A stretch of DNA of 64,000 nt from Chryseobacterium sp. GVT01B. GTDB lineage: Bacteria; Bacteroidota; Bacteroidia; Flavobacteriales; Weeksellaceae. The position numbers were made by a program, and so were the translations under genes. This document shows positions 17,162 to 25,399 of this stretch, one piece after another; position 1 is the first letter of the stretch; every line of letters begins with the position of its first letter. Location: contig NZ_JAHXYI010000005.1 in the NCBI RefSeq assembly GCF_019970045.1, forward strand, positions 124,001-188,000. Direction: 5' to 3'. A model generated the notes under the pieces. The model was not told the DNA's origin. It saw only the letters and a list, made by a program, of their open reading frames with translations, and did no database searches.

Positions 17162-19936
17162 TTAAAATTGAAAGTTAAACCCTAAAGAATACACTTTTGG
17201 CATCTGATAATATCCATTGTCAATATTTCCAAATACTTCTGGATCTATCCCTGAATACTTAGTAATTACAAATACGTTTTGAAGCATTGCATAAACTCTA
17301 ATATTACTACCTTTATAGAAAACATCTTTAAAATTATATCCAGCGTTGATATTATCTAATCTTAAGAAAGAAGCATTCTCTACAAAAATATCGGAGAAAT
17401 ATTGTGGGCTTGAAAATCTGTAATCTGCTGCAGTAGAATACACATTCTGCAGATAATTATTGGTTGTTAATGATTGAACAGAACTGTTGGAAGCCGCATT
17501 ATTATAAACATAATTACCTAATACAGCCCTTGCACTTAAACCAATATCCCAGTTATTGTGAGAGAATTTAGTGTTAAATCCTATGATAGCATCCGGCTGT
17601 GTTGATTTGTAATAATATCTGTCATTAACATCAATCTTACCATCTCCGTTTCTATCAACATAGATCCCATCCAAAGGTTTCCCGTTAGCATCATAAACTT
17701 GTTGAAATACATAGAATGCATTAGGCTGACGTCCTACAGTATGAGCCTGAATTGTATTATTCACTCCACCATCAATTCCTCCTACCAGAATTCTATATGA
17801 AGAATCTGCCCCATTAATAAGTTTGGTAATTTTGGATTTATAATGTGTTGCATTAAAAGATACCTCCCATGTTGTATTCTCTTTTTTTACAGGGACAAAT
17901 GTAACTGAAGCTTCTATACCTTTTGTCTGCATATTACCAACATTCAAAAGGTTATGATTACTTAAATCTCCTGCTGCAATTGGGGAATCTACTATAAGAT
18001 CCTTCGTGTCTTTCTGATAAACATCAATGGAACCTGTAATTCTGTTTTTTGCAAAACCAAAGTCAATACCAGCATTTTTTGTTGTCGTTATCTCCCATCC
18101 CAGGTTTGGATTGTAGATTTCAGGTCTCATCATAAAAAAGAACTGATCTCCAAACTGGTATTCTGCCCCACTAAAACTTAAATTATAAGCAGCATAAGAC
18201 GGATAGTTTCTTGGCTTATTTGTATCTAATGTAGGGAGTTCTTGCTGTCCGGTTTTACCCCAACCAGCTCTTAATTTTAAAACATTGATCCCTGTATCTT
18301 TTAGGAAGTTTTCTTCATTAATTTTCCATGCAACAGACACTCCTGGGAAGTTCCCCCAAACATTACTGCTGGTACCATTATAAAATCTTGAAGATCCATC
18401 TCTTCTTATGGAAGCTGAAATAATATATTTATTAGCTATCGTAAAAATACCTCTACCATAGAATGATAATAATACACTTTTCGTTTCAAAATCATTGGTA
18501 AATGTATTTTGTCCTCTTCCTTTAAAAGTAGTTGATCCCGGAATGATTGTATGAAAATCCTGATATGCATACCCTGCAGTCAGATCAACAGTAGTGGAAA
18601 TTGAAGAAATTGTTTTAAGATAATTTAAATAAGTTTCAAGCAACTTATTCTTTTTCTCCATAGTATATTGATTATAGGTACCTAAATCACCAATTCCCGC
18701 TCTATATAAAGGACTCACTGTTTTTGCACCATTACTTTTAGAATAGTCATAACCTGCATTTACATTAACATGCAAATCTGGTAAAAAGTGTAACTTATAA
18801 TCTAATTGTATATTTCCTAATCCTCTCCAAAGAGAAGACACATCATGTACACCATTTAAAAGACCAACGGGGTTAGAAGTTCCATTTACATTAAGACCGG
18901 TAATATCATTATTAGGATCTGTCCATTCATAAAACCCTCCGTATTTTGTATTTCCTGAATAAACAGGTTGGGTAGGGTCAAAATATGTAGCAGCCTTAAT
19001 TACTTTATCATCAGTAAATCTATTGTCAGTGAAAGTACCTTTTGCATTTACATTTACAGTCAAATGATTATCAAAAAATTTAGGATTCAAATTCAACCCT
19101 ACAGATGTTCTTTTAAAAGAATTTGTCTTTACGATACCATTTTGATCATTATATCCAATTGATAAACGGTACGGCAGGCCTTTAATTCCTCCTGAGAATG
19201 CCAGATTATTATCCGTTCCCCATGCATTCTGATAAATAAGATCCTGCCAATTGGTATTAGCTGTACCCATTCTTGATGCATTATTGGCAACCGCAGCGTT
19301 TGTTTTTGCAAGATCATTTACAAACGATCTGTATTCATTGGCATCAAGAACATTCACGTTATCCATTTTTGTAGAAACAGTAGTAAGAGTTGAAAAGTTA
19401 ACTTTTAATCTACCTGCAGTTCCTTTTTTAGTCGTGATTAAGATAACACCATTAGACGCTCTGTTACCATAAATGGCCGTAGCTGAAGCATCTTTAAGAA
19501 TATCAAAACTTTCAATATCATTTGGATTAATAAGGGATAAGGGATCCGATGCTCCGTTTATTCCTGTAAAATCCTGTGGCACACCATCAATCACAATTAA
19601 TGGTGAATTCTCACCATTTAAAGAAGAAGTACCCCTAATTCTGATTTTTGTTCCGGAACCCGGGGCTCCACTGTTATTGGTAATCTGTACTCCTGGTGTT
19701 TTCCCTTGGATCAGCTGTCCGGCAGAAGTTGCTCCTCCGTTGAAGTCTTTTGCCGTAACAGAAGTTATAGAACCGGTAAGATCAGATTTTTTCTGCTTTC
19801 CATACCCGATTAATACAACTTCCTCAATTTTCTTCTCCTGAGGAACAGAGTCTTTAGTCTGCGCATGCATTATTGTGCTGGCCAATAAAAAAGCAGGCGC
19901 AATTTTCAATACTGTTGTAAAATTATTCACAATCAT
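17162..19936 (-). CDS. SusC/RagA-family TonB-dependent starch transporter
   Basis: A 924-residue outer-membrane TonB-dependent transporter of the SusC class. The N-terminus (ending MHAQ) is a signal peptide. The TonB-box region KIEEVVLIGYGKQKKSDLTG is followed by the plug, with PGVQITNNSGAPGSG, IRGTSSLNGENSPL and LKDASATAIYGNRASNGVILITTK, and ends in the SusC-type QMPKVYSLGFNFQF. It lacks the carboxypeptidase-regulatory-like domain that precedes the plug in many SusC proteins, as B. thetaiotaomicron-type starch SusC often carries. Likely substrate maltooligosaccharides, inferred from the GH13, GH97 and SusE neighbours. No susR, HTCS or sigma/anti-sigma gene adjoins the locus. Confidence 0.93.
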   Translation of the reverse strand: MIVNNFTTVLKIAPAFLLASTIMHAQTKDSVPQEKKIEEVVLIGYGKQKKSDLTGSITSVTAKDFNGGATSAGQLIQGKTPGVQITNNSGAPGSGTKIRIRGTSSLNGENSPLIVIDGVPQDFTGINGASDPLSLINPNDIESFDILKDASATAIYGNRASNGVILITTKKGTAGRLKVNFSTLTTVSTKMDNVNVLDANEYRSFVNDLAKTNAAVANNASRMGTANTNWQDLIYQNAWGTDNNLAFSGGIKGLPYRLSIGYNDQNGIVKTNSFKRTSVGLNLNPKFFDNHLTVNVNAKGTFTDNRFTDDKVIKAATYFDPTQPVYSGNTKYGGFYEWTDPNNDITGLNVNGTSNPVGLLNGVHDVSSLWRGLGNIQLDYKLHFLPDLHVNVNAGYDYSKSNGAKTVSPLYRAGIGDLGTYNQYTMEKKNKLLETYLNYLKTISSISTTVDLTAGYAYQDFHTIIPGSTTFKGRGQNTFTNDFETKSVLLSFYGRGIFTIANKYIISASIRRDGSSRFYNGTSSNVWGNFPGVSVAWKINEENFLKDTGINVLKLRAGWGKTGQQELPTLDTNKPRNYPSYAAYNLSFSGAEYQFGDQFFFMMRPEIYNPNLGWEITTTKNAGIDFGFAKNRITGSIDVYQKDTKDLIVDSPIAAGDLSNHNLLNVGNMQTKGIEASVTFVPVKKENTTWEVSFNATHYKSKITKLINGADSSYRILVGGIDGGVNNTIQAHTVGRQPNAFYVFQQVYDANGKPLDGIYVDRNGDGKIDVNDRYYYKSTQPDAIIGFNTKFSHNNWDIGLSARAVLGNYVYNNAASNSSVQSLTTNNYLQNVYSTAADYRFSSPQYFSDIFVENASFLRLDNINAGYNFKDVFYKGSNIRVYAMLQNVFVITKYSGIDPEVFGNIDNGYYQMPKVYSLGFNFQF

Positions 19937-20267
19937 ATTTTTTTATAGTTTCGTTTTTTCAGTCTTAATTTGGCTTGTAGCCAGACTCGCAATTTAAAAA
20001 AAAAATAGAATTATCATAATTTTAATATAATTTTAGTTAAAATTATGTATATTACGAAACCGATTTTAGTTAGTTTTTTAGATTTCAATAATTTGCGACG
20101 TCTTATGCATTGCATAACATTTGGATTAATTTAATATTTAGTTAAACAACTGTTTAACTTAAATTCATATTCAACCTTAAAAAAACTGCATTCTACATCA
20201 TAATAACACCATCAATAGCGGTATTCAACAGATATTCCTTATCTTTGCAGTTAAAACTTTACTATAA
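19937..20267. promoter_or_regulatory. Divergent regulatory gap between susC and metG
   Basis: The 331-bp gap has no gene. The susC side holds a structured leader on the minus strand: TGGCT-ACA-AGCCA nested in AGTCT...AGACT (about 19961-19987), roughly 25-50 bp before the susC ATG. No TAnnTTTG box is seen for susC, so it may depend on an activator. On the metG side TATCTTTG (20240-20247) lies 20 bp before the metG ATG. Confidence 0.5.
20240..20247 (+). promoter_or_regulatory. metG -7 box (TATCTTTG)
   Basis: Matches TAnnTTTG; 20 bp upstream of the metG ATG. No clear TTTG -33. Confidence 0.5.
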
Positions 20268-22304
20268 ATGTCAAACAGAAAGATGATTACGGCAGCTTTG
20301 CCTTATGCAAACGGGCCGGTTCATATAGGACATTTGGCAGGTGTTTATATTCCTGCGGATGTTTACGCAAGATTTCAGAGAAGATTAGGAAAAGATGTAG
20401 CGTTTATCTGTGGTTCAGATGAGCACGGAATTCCTATTACCATAAGAGCTAAAAAAGAAGGAGTTACTCCTCAGGATATCGTTGACAAATATCACGGGAT
20501 CATAAAAAAATCTTTTACTGATCTGGGAATTTCATTTGATGAATATTCAAGAACAACATCTAAAAAGCATTATGAAACCAGCCAGGATTTCTTCAAGGTT
20601 TTATACGAAAAAGGAAAATTCACAGAAGAAATTTCTGAGCAGTATTTTGATGAGCAGGCAGGAGAATTCCTTGCTGACCGCTATATTGTAGGAACATGTC
20701 CTAATTGTGGTAACGAAAATGCTTATGGTGACCAGTGTGAGAAGTGTGGCTCTACCCTTTCTCCTTCTGAGCTGATCAATCCGAAATCAATGCTTAGCGG
20801 AAATGTTCCTATTCTTAAAGAAACAAAAAACTGGTATCTGCCATTAAACGAATACGAAGACTTTTTAAATGAATGGATCATTGAAGGCCATAAAGATGAC
20901 TGGAAACCTAACGTATACGGACAGGTTAAATCTTGGTTGAATGACGGCCTTAAACCCCGTGCAATGACAAGAGACCTGAACTGGGGTGTTCCGGTTCCAC
21001 TTCCGAATGCAGAAGGAAAAGTTTTGTATGTATGGTTTGATGCTCCAATCGGTTATATCTCTTTCACCAAAGAATGGGCTGAGAAGAACGGAAAAGACTG
21101 GAAAGATTACTGGCAGAGCGAAAACAGTGACCTGGTACACTTTATCGGAAAGGATAATATTGTATTCCATTGTATTATTTTCCCGGCCATGATGAAAGCT
21201 CACGGAGATTATATTATGCCTAAAAATGTTCCTGCTTTTGAATTCCTGAACCTTGAGAACGATAAGATCTCAACTTCAAGAAACTGGGCGGTATGGGCTC
21301 ATGAATATGTAGAAGACTTCCCTGGACAGCAGGATGTTTTAAGATACGCTCTTCTTTCATCTGCTCCGGAAACTAAAGATAACAATTTTACATGGAAGGA
21401 TTTCCAGACTAAGAATAATTCTGAATTGGTAGGTATCTTCGGAAACTTCATCAACAGAGTTGCAGTTCTTATTCATAAATATTACGATGGAGTTGTTCCA
21501 CAAGGAGATGTGAACAGCCCTGAACTGCAGGAAATAAGTAAGTCTGCAAAAGAAATTTCCGGATTCCTTGAAAATTATGAGTTCAGAAATTCGTTAACAG
21601 CATTAATGAATCTTGCCCGTTTTGGTAACCAATATCTTCAGACTGAAGAGCCTTGGAAAACGATTAAAGATAATCCTGAAAAAGCGGCTCACTCATTATT
21701 CGTTGGAGCTCAAATAGCTGTTGCATTAGCTCAGTTATGTGAACCTTTTATGCCTTTCAGCTCTGAAAAGTTATTGAACATGTTCAACGTTGAGAAGAAA
21801 GACTGGAATGCAATTGAAAACCAATCAGTATTAATTGAAACAGGTCATAAAATCAATGAATCATCCCTTCTTTTCTCAAAAATTGAAGACGATGTCATTG
21901 AAGCTCAGATCCAGAAATTAGAAGATACAAAACAAAACAATAAAAAAACAAACCCTAACGCAAATCCTATGAAAGAAGAGATCACGTTTGATGACTTTAC
22001 TAAAATAGACCTTAGAACAGCAACCATTACAGAAGCTGAAAAAGTAGAAAAAGCAGATAAATTATTGAAACTTACTGTAGATACAGGAGTGGATGTAAGA
22101 ACTGTTGTTTCTGGGATTGCAGAGAGTTTCACTCCTGAAGAAGTAATCGGTAAGCAGGTAATGATCCTGTTGAACCTTGCTCCTAGAAAAATCAGAGGAA
22201 TTGAATCTCAGGGAATGTTATTATTAACAACAAAACCAGACGGAAAATTATCTTTCGTAACACCGGACGACAGCAATGTTGAAAACGGTATTGAGATCGG
22301 ATAA
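20268..22304 (+). CDS. metG: Methionyl-tRNA synthetase
   Basis: A 678-residue class I aminoacyl-tRNA synthetase. The HIGH motif is GPVHIGHLAG (residues 16-25). The zinc knuckle shows two C-x-x-C pairs (CPNCG near 144, CEKCG near 158), one-zinc type. The KMSKS-equivalent is DKISTSRNW near 332. A C-terminal EMAP/Trbp111-like tRNA-binding domain occupies about 570-678 (FDDFTKIDLRTATI), giving the long, dimeric type found in E. coli. Charges initiator and elongator tRNA-Met in the cytosol. Ends in a strong terminator. Confidence 0.97.
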   Translation: MSNRKMITAALPYANGPVHIGHLAGVYIPADVYARFQRRLGKDVAFICGSDEHGIPITIRAKKEGVTPQDIVDKYHGIIKKSFTDLGISFDEYSRTTSKKHYETSQDFFKVLYEKGKFTEEISEQYFDEQAGEFLADRYIVGTCPNCGNENAYGDQCEKCGSTLSPSELINPKSMLSGNVPILKETKNWYLPLNEYEDFLNEWIIEGHKDDWKPNVYGQVKSWLNDGLKPRAMTRDLNWGVPVPLPNAEGKVLYVWFDAPIGYISFTKEWAEKNGKDWKDYWQSENSDLVHFIGKDNIVFHCIIFPAMMKAHGDYIMPKNVPAFEFLNLENDKISTSRNWAVWAHEYVEDFPGQQDVLRYALLSSAPETKDNNFTWKDFQTKNNSELVGIFGNFINRVAVLIHKYYDGVVPQGDVNSPELQEISKSAKEISGFLENYEFRNSLTALMNLARFGNQYLQTEEPWKTIKDNPEKAAHSLFVGAQIAVALAQLCEPFMPFSSEKLLNMFNVEKKDWNAIENQSVLIETGHKINESSLLFSKIEDDVIEAQIQKLEDTKQNNKKTNPNANPMKEEITFDDFTKIDLRTATITEAEKVEKADKLLKLTVDTGVDVRTVVSGIAESFTPEEVIGKQVMILLNLAPRKIRGIESQGMLLLTTKPDGKLSFVTPDDSNVENGIEIG

Positions 22305-22326
22305 TTAAAATCCTTATAAAGATCAC

Positions 22327-22356
22327 AGGCTGTTTCATTAGAAGCAGCCTTTCTTT
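22327..22356 (+). terminator. metG terminator
   Basis: AGGCTGTTTC/GAAGCAGCCT, 10-bp stem with a 4-nt loop (22327-22350), followed by TTCTTTT. Confidence 0.75.
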
Positions 22357-22368
22357 TATATACAGATT

Positions 22369-23241
22369 ATGGTCAGTAAAAATGTTTTAAGAAAGCTTTC
22401 CAATCAGGAATTAGAGGAATATTTAAAAGAAGGTAACCGCTTTGTTCCGGAAGCCGTTCAGATCGCTTTTGAAATTCTGGAAGAAAGAGGACGTATTTTC
22501 AGTGAACAGGAAAAAGAAACTGTTCAGCAATTAATTCAGAATAAAAAAGAAGAAGAGGAAGCAAAACATACAGAAGAGGTAGAAGTCTGGAAAGACCATA
22601 TCACAGAAGATCCGAAGGCTCTTAAACTTTATTCCCGAAGGACTATTTTTGTCAGCTCCGTTTTTTTCTCTCCGATTCCGGGGTCTATTTTACTGTTCCT
22701 TAATTTAGTTAAACTTAAAAAATATCCTGCAAGTTTCTTAGCACTGGCATTTGGTTTTCTTTTTTTTATGTTTCAAAAATACGTTCTGCTTTCCCATTTT
22801 GACTTTGGTACCACTTCCAGATACAGTCCCGAAATTGGAGTTATTGCAGTAGGTGCTTTGGGTTTACTTGTCATCAGTGTTTTAGCAACTCCCAAAAAAC
22901 TTCCTTACCGTGCAGAATCTTATATTCTTCCAGTGATTTTATGTGCCGGAACCACTGTTCTGATGTATTTTTATTTTCAGGAATGGTTTTCTTTTTATCC
23001 GTTTCAAGAGCCATCCATCTTTTCAGACAATAATAAGGAGCTTTTTCCCGCTATCCACTTTTACTCCTCGCGCCTAGCCCGGGAGCCAACTACATGCTGT
23101 GGGGTAACCGTTACTATCGGGGCTAGAGAAAAGTACAAAAACCAAAAATTGCCATCCTGTTCGCAGAATGACAATGTATTATTTGTTGAGATTGCTTCGC
23201 TTTCAGCTCGCAATGACTTGTCGTTAATTATTTCTTGGTAA
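22369..23241 (+). CDS. Membrane protein of unknown function, 3' end read into repeat DNA
   Basis: The first about 224 residues look like a genuine protein: a charged N-terminal region (NQELEEYLKEGNRFVPEAV, then a Glu/Lys-rich stretch to about residue 65) followed by four hydrophobic segments (about 88-112, 121-142, 155-175, 184-205). From about residue 225 the frame enters an intergenic repeat (23037-23126) and a second one (23149-23217), so the last about 65 residues, including ten Cys/Arg/Ser-rich ones, are probably not ancestral. No family recognised. It begins 13 bp after the metG terminator. The gene may have lost its original stop when the repeat inserted. Confidence 0.6.
   Translation: MVSKNVLRKLSNQELEEYLKEGNRFVPEAVQIAFEILEERGRIFSEQEKETVQQLIQNKKEEEEAKHTEEVEVWKDHITEDPKALKLYSRRTIFVSSVFFSPIPGSILLFLNLVKLKKYPASFLALAFGFLFFMFQKYVLLSHFDFGTTSRYSPEIGVIAVGALGLLVISVLATPKKLPYRAESYILPVILCAGTTVLMYFYFQEWFSFYPFQEPSIFSDNNKELFPAIHFYSSRLAREPTTCCGVTVTIGAREKYKNQKLPSCSQNDNVLFVEIASLSARNDLSLIISW
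23037..23126. repeat. Interspersed element, AAGGAGCTTTTTCCCGCTAT...ATCGGGGCTAG
   Basis: The ends resemble a repeat I recall from flavobacterial genomes. A perfect 7-bp inverted repeat, CTAGCCC (23074-23080) and GGGCTAG (23120-23126), lies inside. It overlaps the 3' end of the membrane protein frame. Confidence 0.5.
23149..23217. repeat. GAGATTGCTTCG...CGCAATGAC type repeat
   Basis: Contains TTGCCATCCTGTTCGCAGAATGACAA and, at 23188-23217, GAGATTGCTTCGC...CTCGCAATGAC, a form widespread in flavobacterial intergenic DNA (recalled, not searched). Confidence 0.5.
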
Positions 23242-23358
23242 ATACAGTAAGAAAACAACACTCTGAGTAAATTTTTACCATTGAAAACCAGATAGATACA
23301 CGTGATCAAATAAAAAAACACCCTTTTTATTTGGTTATATTAAATAAATTTTGCACCT

Positions 23359-23466
23359 TTACAAAGATTTATGAGCAAAAGACTTGTCATCTAATGCTCT
23401 TAATAAATCATTAATCGTTTTTCCTTCCGCAAATGTATAACTAAATTTATAATTGACAAAATATTT
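23359..23466 (-). pseudogene. Candidate 3' remnant of a protein gene
   Basis: The minus strand is open for 35 codons, ending at TAA (23359-23361), and reads ...NYKFSYTFAEGKTINDLLRA then LDDKSFAHKSL. The composition (mixed charge, amphipathic INDLLRALDD) looks like real protein, unlike the AT-rich noise around it. There is no ATG, and a TAA at 23467-23469 blocks the frame upstream. It looks like the tail of a lost gene, cut where the AT-rich orphan ORF module begins. Family unknown. Confidence 0.35.
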
Positions 23467-23495
23467 TTAAGATTTTAACAAAGTTTTTTTTTACA

Positions 23496-23513
23496 GTTAG
23501 CATACTAGCTAAC
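23496..23513. promoter_or_regulatory. Inverted repeat GTTAGC-N6-GCTAAC before the orphan ORF
   Basis: A perfect 6-bp inverted repeat 30 bp upstream of the ATG at 23543, followed by T7. It could be an operator or a weak terminator of transcription coming from the left. Confidence 0.4.
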
Positions 23514-23542
23514 ATTTTTTTAATATTTAAATATAGTTAATT

Positions 23543-24478
23543 ATGATTTTAAATTTACACAATTTCTCTTTTATTTTTGGTTTAGAGAAAAAACAAAACC
23601 AACTAGATTTTATTGATATCAATCTACATAAAAAAGATAATTTATTATTTCTTGACCCAAGACTTGTTTCTTACAATTCAGATAAGTTTTCTAAAGAAAT
23701 GGACAAATACCTCAGAAAATACTGGGGTGTTCTTATTGCTGAAATAAAAAAAGAAAATTTCAGTCAGGTTTTTAAATTAATGAGAGGTTTAGCTGAACCT
23801 AAAGAAACTCATCTTGGTTTTTCTGAAAAAAAACAAAGTGGTAATTCTGTTGGGAATAAATTAAAACCTCAATTTATTAGAGAGCTATTTAGCTTAATTA
23901 ATAATACAAACAGCCATGTAACCAATCTTGAAGACATTGAATTTTTCATTGATAGAGTTGGAGAAGACAGAATCTCGGATATAACTACTAAAATTGTAAA
24001 ACAAGTCTTAATAGATTTTACAATTGAAGAATGTAGAAAACACAATTTAAAAACTCACACATTTCTTCAAAAGGATATTTGGAATTTTGAAAACGGAGAA
24101 TGGGAGTCTAAATTCGTAGACTTACCAATCTTTGATAGTAAACCTATTATACTTATTCCTAAGAATATTGTTAGATTAAGAGGTGGTTCAAAAAATATTA
24201 TTTCTTGCTTTTATCGATTTGCTATTAGAGAATATATTCTTAATGACCCTAGTCTTCTAAAAGGAATATTCCCTACTGGAAAGGATGGGCAACATCTAAG
24301 TAAAGACATCAAGAATCATTTTCCAATTTCAAAACAAACCTTAGGTGAATGGAATAATAAATATCCAAGATTAATGGTTGACTTTAAGTCTGATTATTTA
24401 CATGATAAAGTCGCATGTTTAAGTGATGAAGAAATAGAAATGATAGTGTACCAAACGTATTATGAAAATGTAAGTTAA
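23543..24478 (+). CDS. Uncharacterised AT-rich orphan protein
   Basis: A 311-residue soluble protein with no signal peptide or membrane segment. It is visibly richer in A+T than its neighbours, which suggests transfer. Recognisable points: LLFLDPRLVSYNSDKF near residue 32, GEDRISDITTKIVKQVLIDF near 145, and a W-x-x-K-x-V-DLP...ILIPKNIVRLRGGSK stretch near 185-220. I recall DPxL and GxDRISDxT motifs in uncharacterised bacterial proteins of scattered distribution, some near defence genes, but cannot name the family. It stands alone, downstream of repeats and a gene remnant, and ends in a bidirectional terminator. Its function is unknown; a nuclease or defence role is only a guess. Confidence 0.75.
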   Translation: MILNLHNFSFIFGLEKKQNQLDFIDINLHKKDNLLFLDPRLVSYNSDKFSKEMDKYLRKYWGVLIAEIKKENFSQVFKLMRGLAEPKETHLGFSEKKQSGNSVGNKLKPQFIRELFSLINNTNSHVTNLEDIEFFIDRVGEDRISDITTKIVKQVLIDFTIEECRKHNLKTHTFLQKDIWNFENGEWESKFVDLPIFDSKPIILIPKNIVRLRGGSKNIISCFYRFAIREYILNDPSLLKGIFPTGKDGQHLSKDIKNHFPISKQTLGEWNNKYPRLMVDFKSDYLHDKVACLSDEEIEMIVYQTYYENVS

Positions 24479-24485
24479 TAAAGTT

Positions 24486-24520
24486 AATAGCTCAGAGACT
24501 AATCTCTGAGCTATTTTATT
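24486..24520. terminator. Bidirectional terminator
   Basis: AATAGCTCAGAGA/TCTCTGAGCTATT, a perfect 13-bp stem with a 4-nt loop (24486-24515), then TTATTTTTT. It separates the convergent orphan ORF and methyltransferase genes. Confidence 0.8.
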
Positions 24521-25220
24521 TTTTGGTAAGCTTTGCCAAATAAGAATCTTCGTCCTTCAAAACTCTTTCTATTTTAAAGCCGTTATTTTTAGCTGCATTT
24601 TTCAAAGTGTTGAAATCAAGGTACAGCCAGGTAATTGGTTCTTCAGATTCACCTTTATAATGAACTACGTAATCCAGCTCTCCATAATATCCGCCTGCAG
24701 GAATATACACTCCGCCATCTTTATCACGGTCAAACATATACAGGATATCCGTGCTGTCGATCAGAACTTGTCCTCCTTTATTTAACAAAGTATATAATTT
24801 CTGAAGATAGGTATCAATTTTCGCAAGGCTTTCAAAAACACCGGTACCGTTCATCAATAATAAAACCGTGTCAAAAGTCTCCCCTGAAAAGTCAAGCATA
24901 TTTTCAAAAACTGCTTTTTTAATGCCTCTCAGCTGGCAGACTTCAATAGATTTTGGTGAAATATCCAATGCGGTTACCTCAAGATTTCTTTCATTCTGAA
25001 GATATAAAGAATGAGAACCTGCTCCAGCTCCGATATCCAGGACTTTCCCTTCAGATAATTCCAATGCTTTCTGCTCAATATCATTCATTTCTTCAAAATC
25101 TCTGAATAAATATTCTACCGGAAGTTCATCCAGTTCAGAAATTGATGTTTCAGTCTGCAGATCTTCAGGATTGTCATTGTGGTAATAATCCCAGATCGCT
25201 CTGCCCATTAAATCTTTCAT
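24516..25220 (-). CDS. Class I SAM-dependent methyltransferase
   Basis: A 234-residue Rossmann methyltransferase. Motif I is VLDIGAGAGSHSLYLQ (about 76-91), motif II VTALDIS near 97, then FDTVLLLMNGTGVFE (motif IV, near 130) and VLIDSTDILYMFD (near 155). It has the acceptor-side features of small-molecule methyltransferases rather than rRNA enzymes. No target can be inferred: its neighbours are an orphan ORF and siderophore genes. The ATG at 25220 gives MKDLMGRAIWDYYHN, a start I recall for flavobacterial homologues. Confidence 0.85.
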   Translation of the reverse strand: MKDLMGRAIWDYYHNDNPEDLQTETSISELDELPVEYLFRDFEEMNDIEQKALELSEGKVLDIGAGAGSHSLYLQNERNLEVTALDISPKSIEVCQLRGIKKAVFENMLDFSGETFDTVLLLMNGTGVFESLAKIDTYLQKLYTLLNKGGQVLIDSTDILYMFDRDKDGGVYIPAGGYYGELDYVVHYKGESEEPITWLYLDFNTLKNAAKNNGFKIERVLKDEDSYLAKLTKK

Positions 25221-25258
25221 AGTGCAAAGATAATAGTTCGGAGTTCAATATTCAAAGT

Positions 25259-25398
25259 TTTTGGTTGAATGTTGCGGGTTTCGGGTTGCGAGATGCGGAG
25301 TGCGGGTTTCGGGGTACGAGGTGTGGTGTACTTACAACTTTAAACCTTGAACTTTAAACTCTCAAACCCTCCCACTCTCAAACTCAAAATCCCTGCCT
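25259..25398. repeat. Degenerate GCGGGTTTCGGGTTGCGAG / ACTTTAAACC intergenic repeat
   Basis: Imperfect units of GTTGCGGGTTTCG followed by CTTTAAACCTTGAACTTTAAAC. Relatives at 40413-40520, 55887-55935 and 58424-58486. Confidence 0.6.
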
Positions 25399-25399
25399 T

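Noticed and set aside
19473..19841. 122-codon plus-strand frame inside susC
   Set aside because: Antisense shadow of a strongly conserved SusC plug region; codon use follows the minus-strand gene.
23043..23126. Alternative plus-strand frame through the repeat reading PGANYMLWGNRYYRG before a stop
   Set aside because: Two in-frame stops at 23031-23036 cut it off from the upstream gene, and no start codon precedes it; probably a chance reading of the repeat.
23061..23321. 86-codon minus-strand frame across the repeats after the membrane protein gene
   Set aside because: It is made of repeat DNA read backwards, with no recognisable protein feature.
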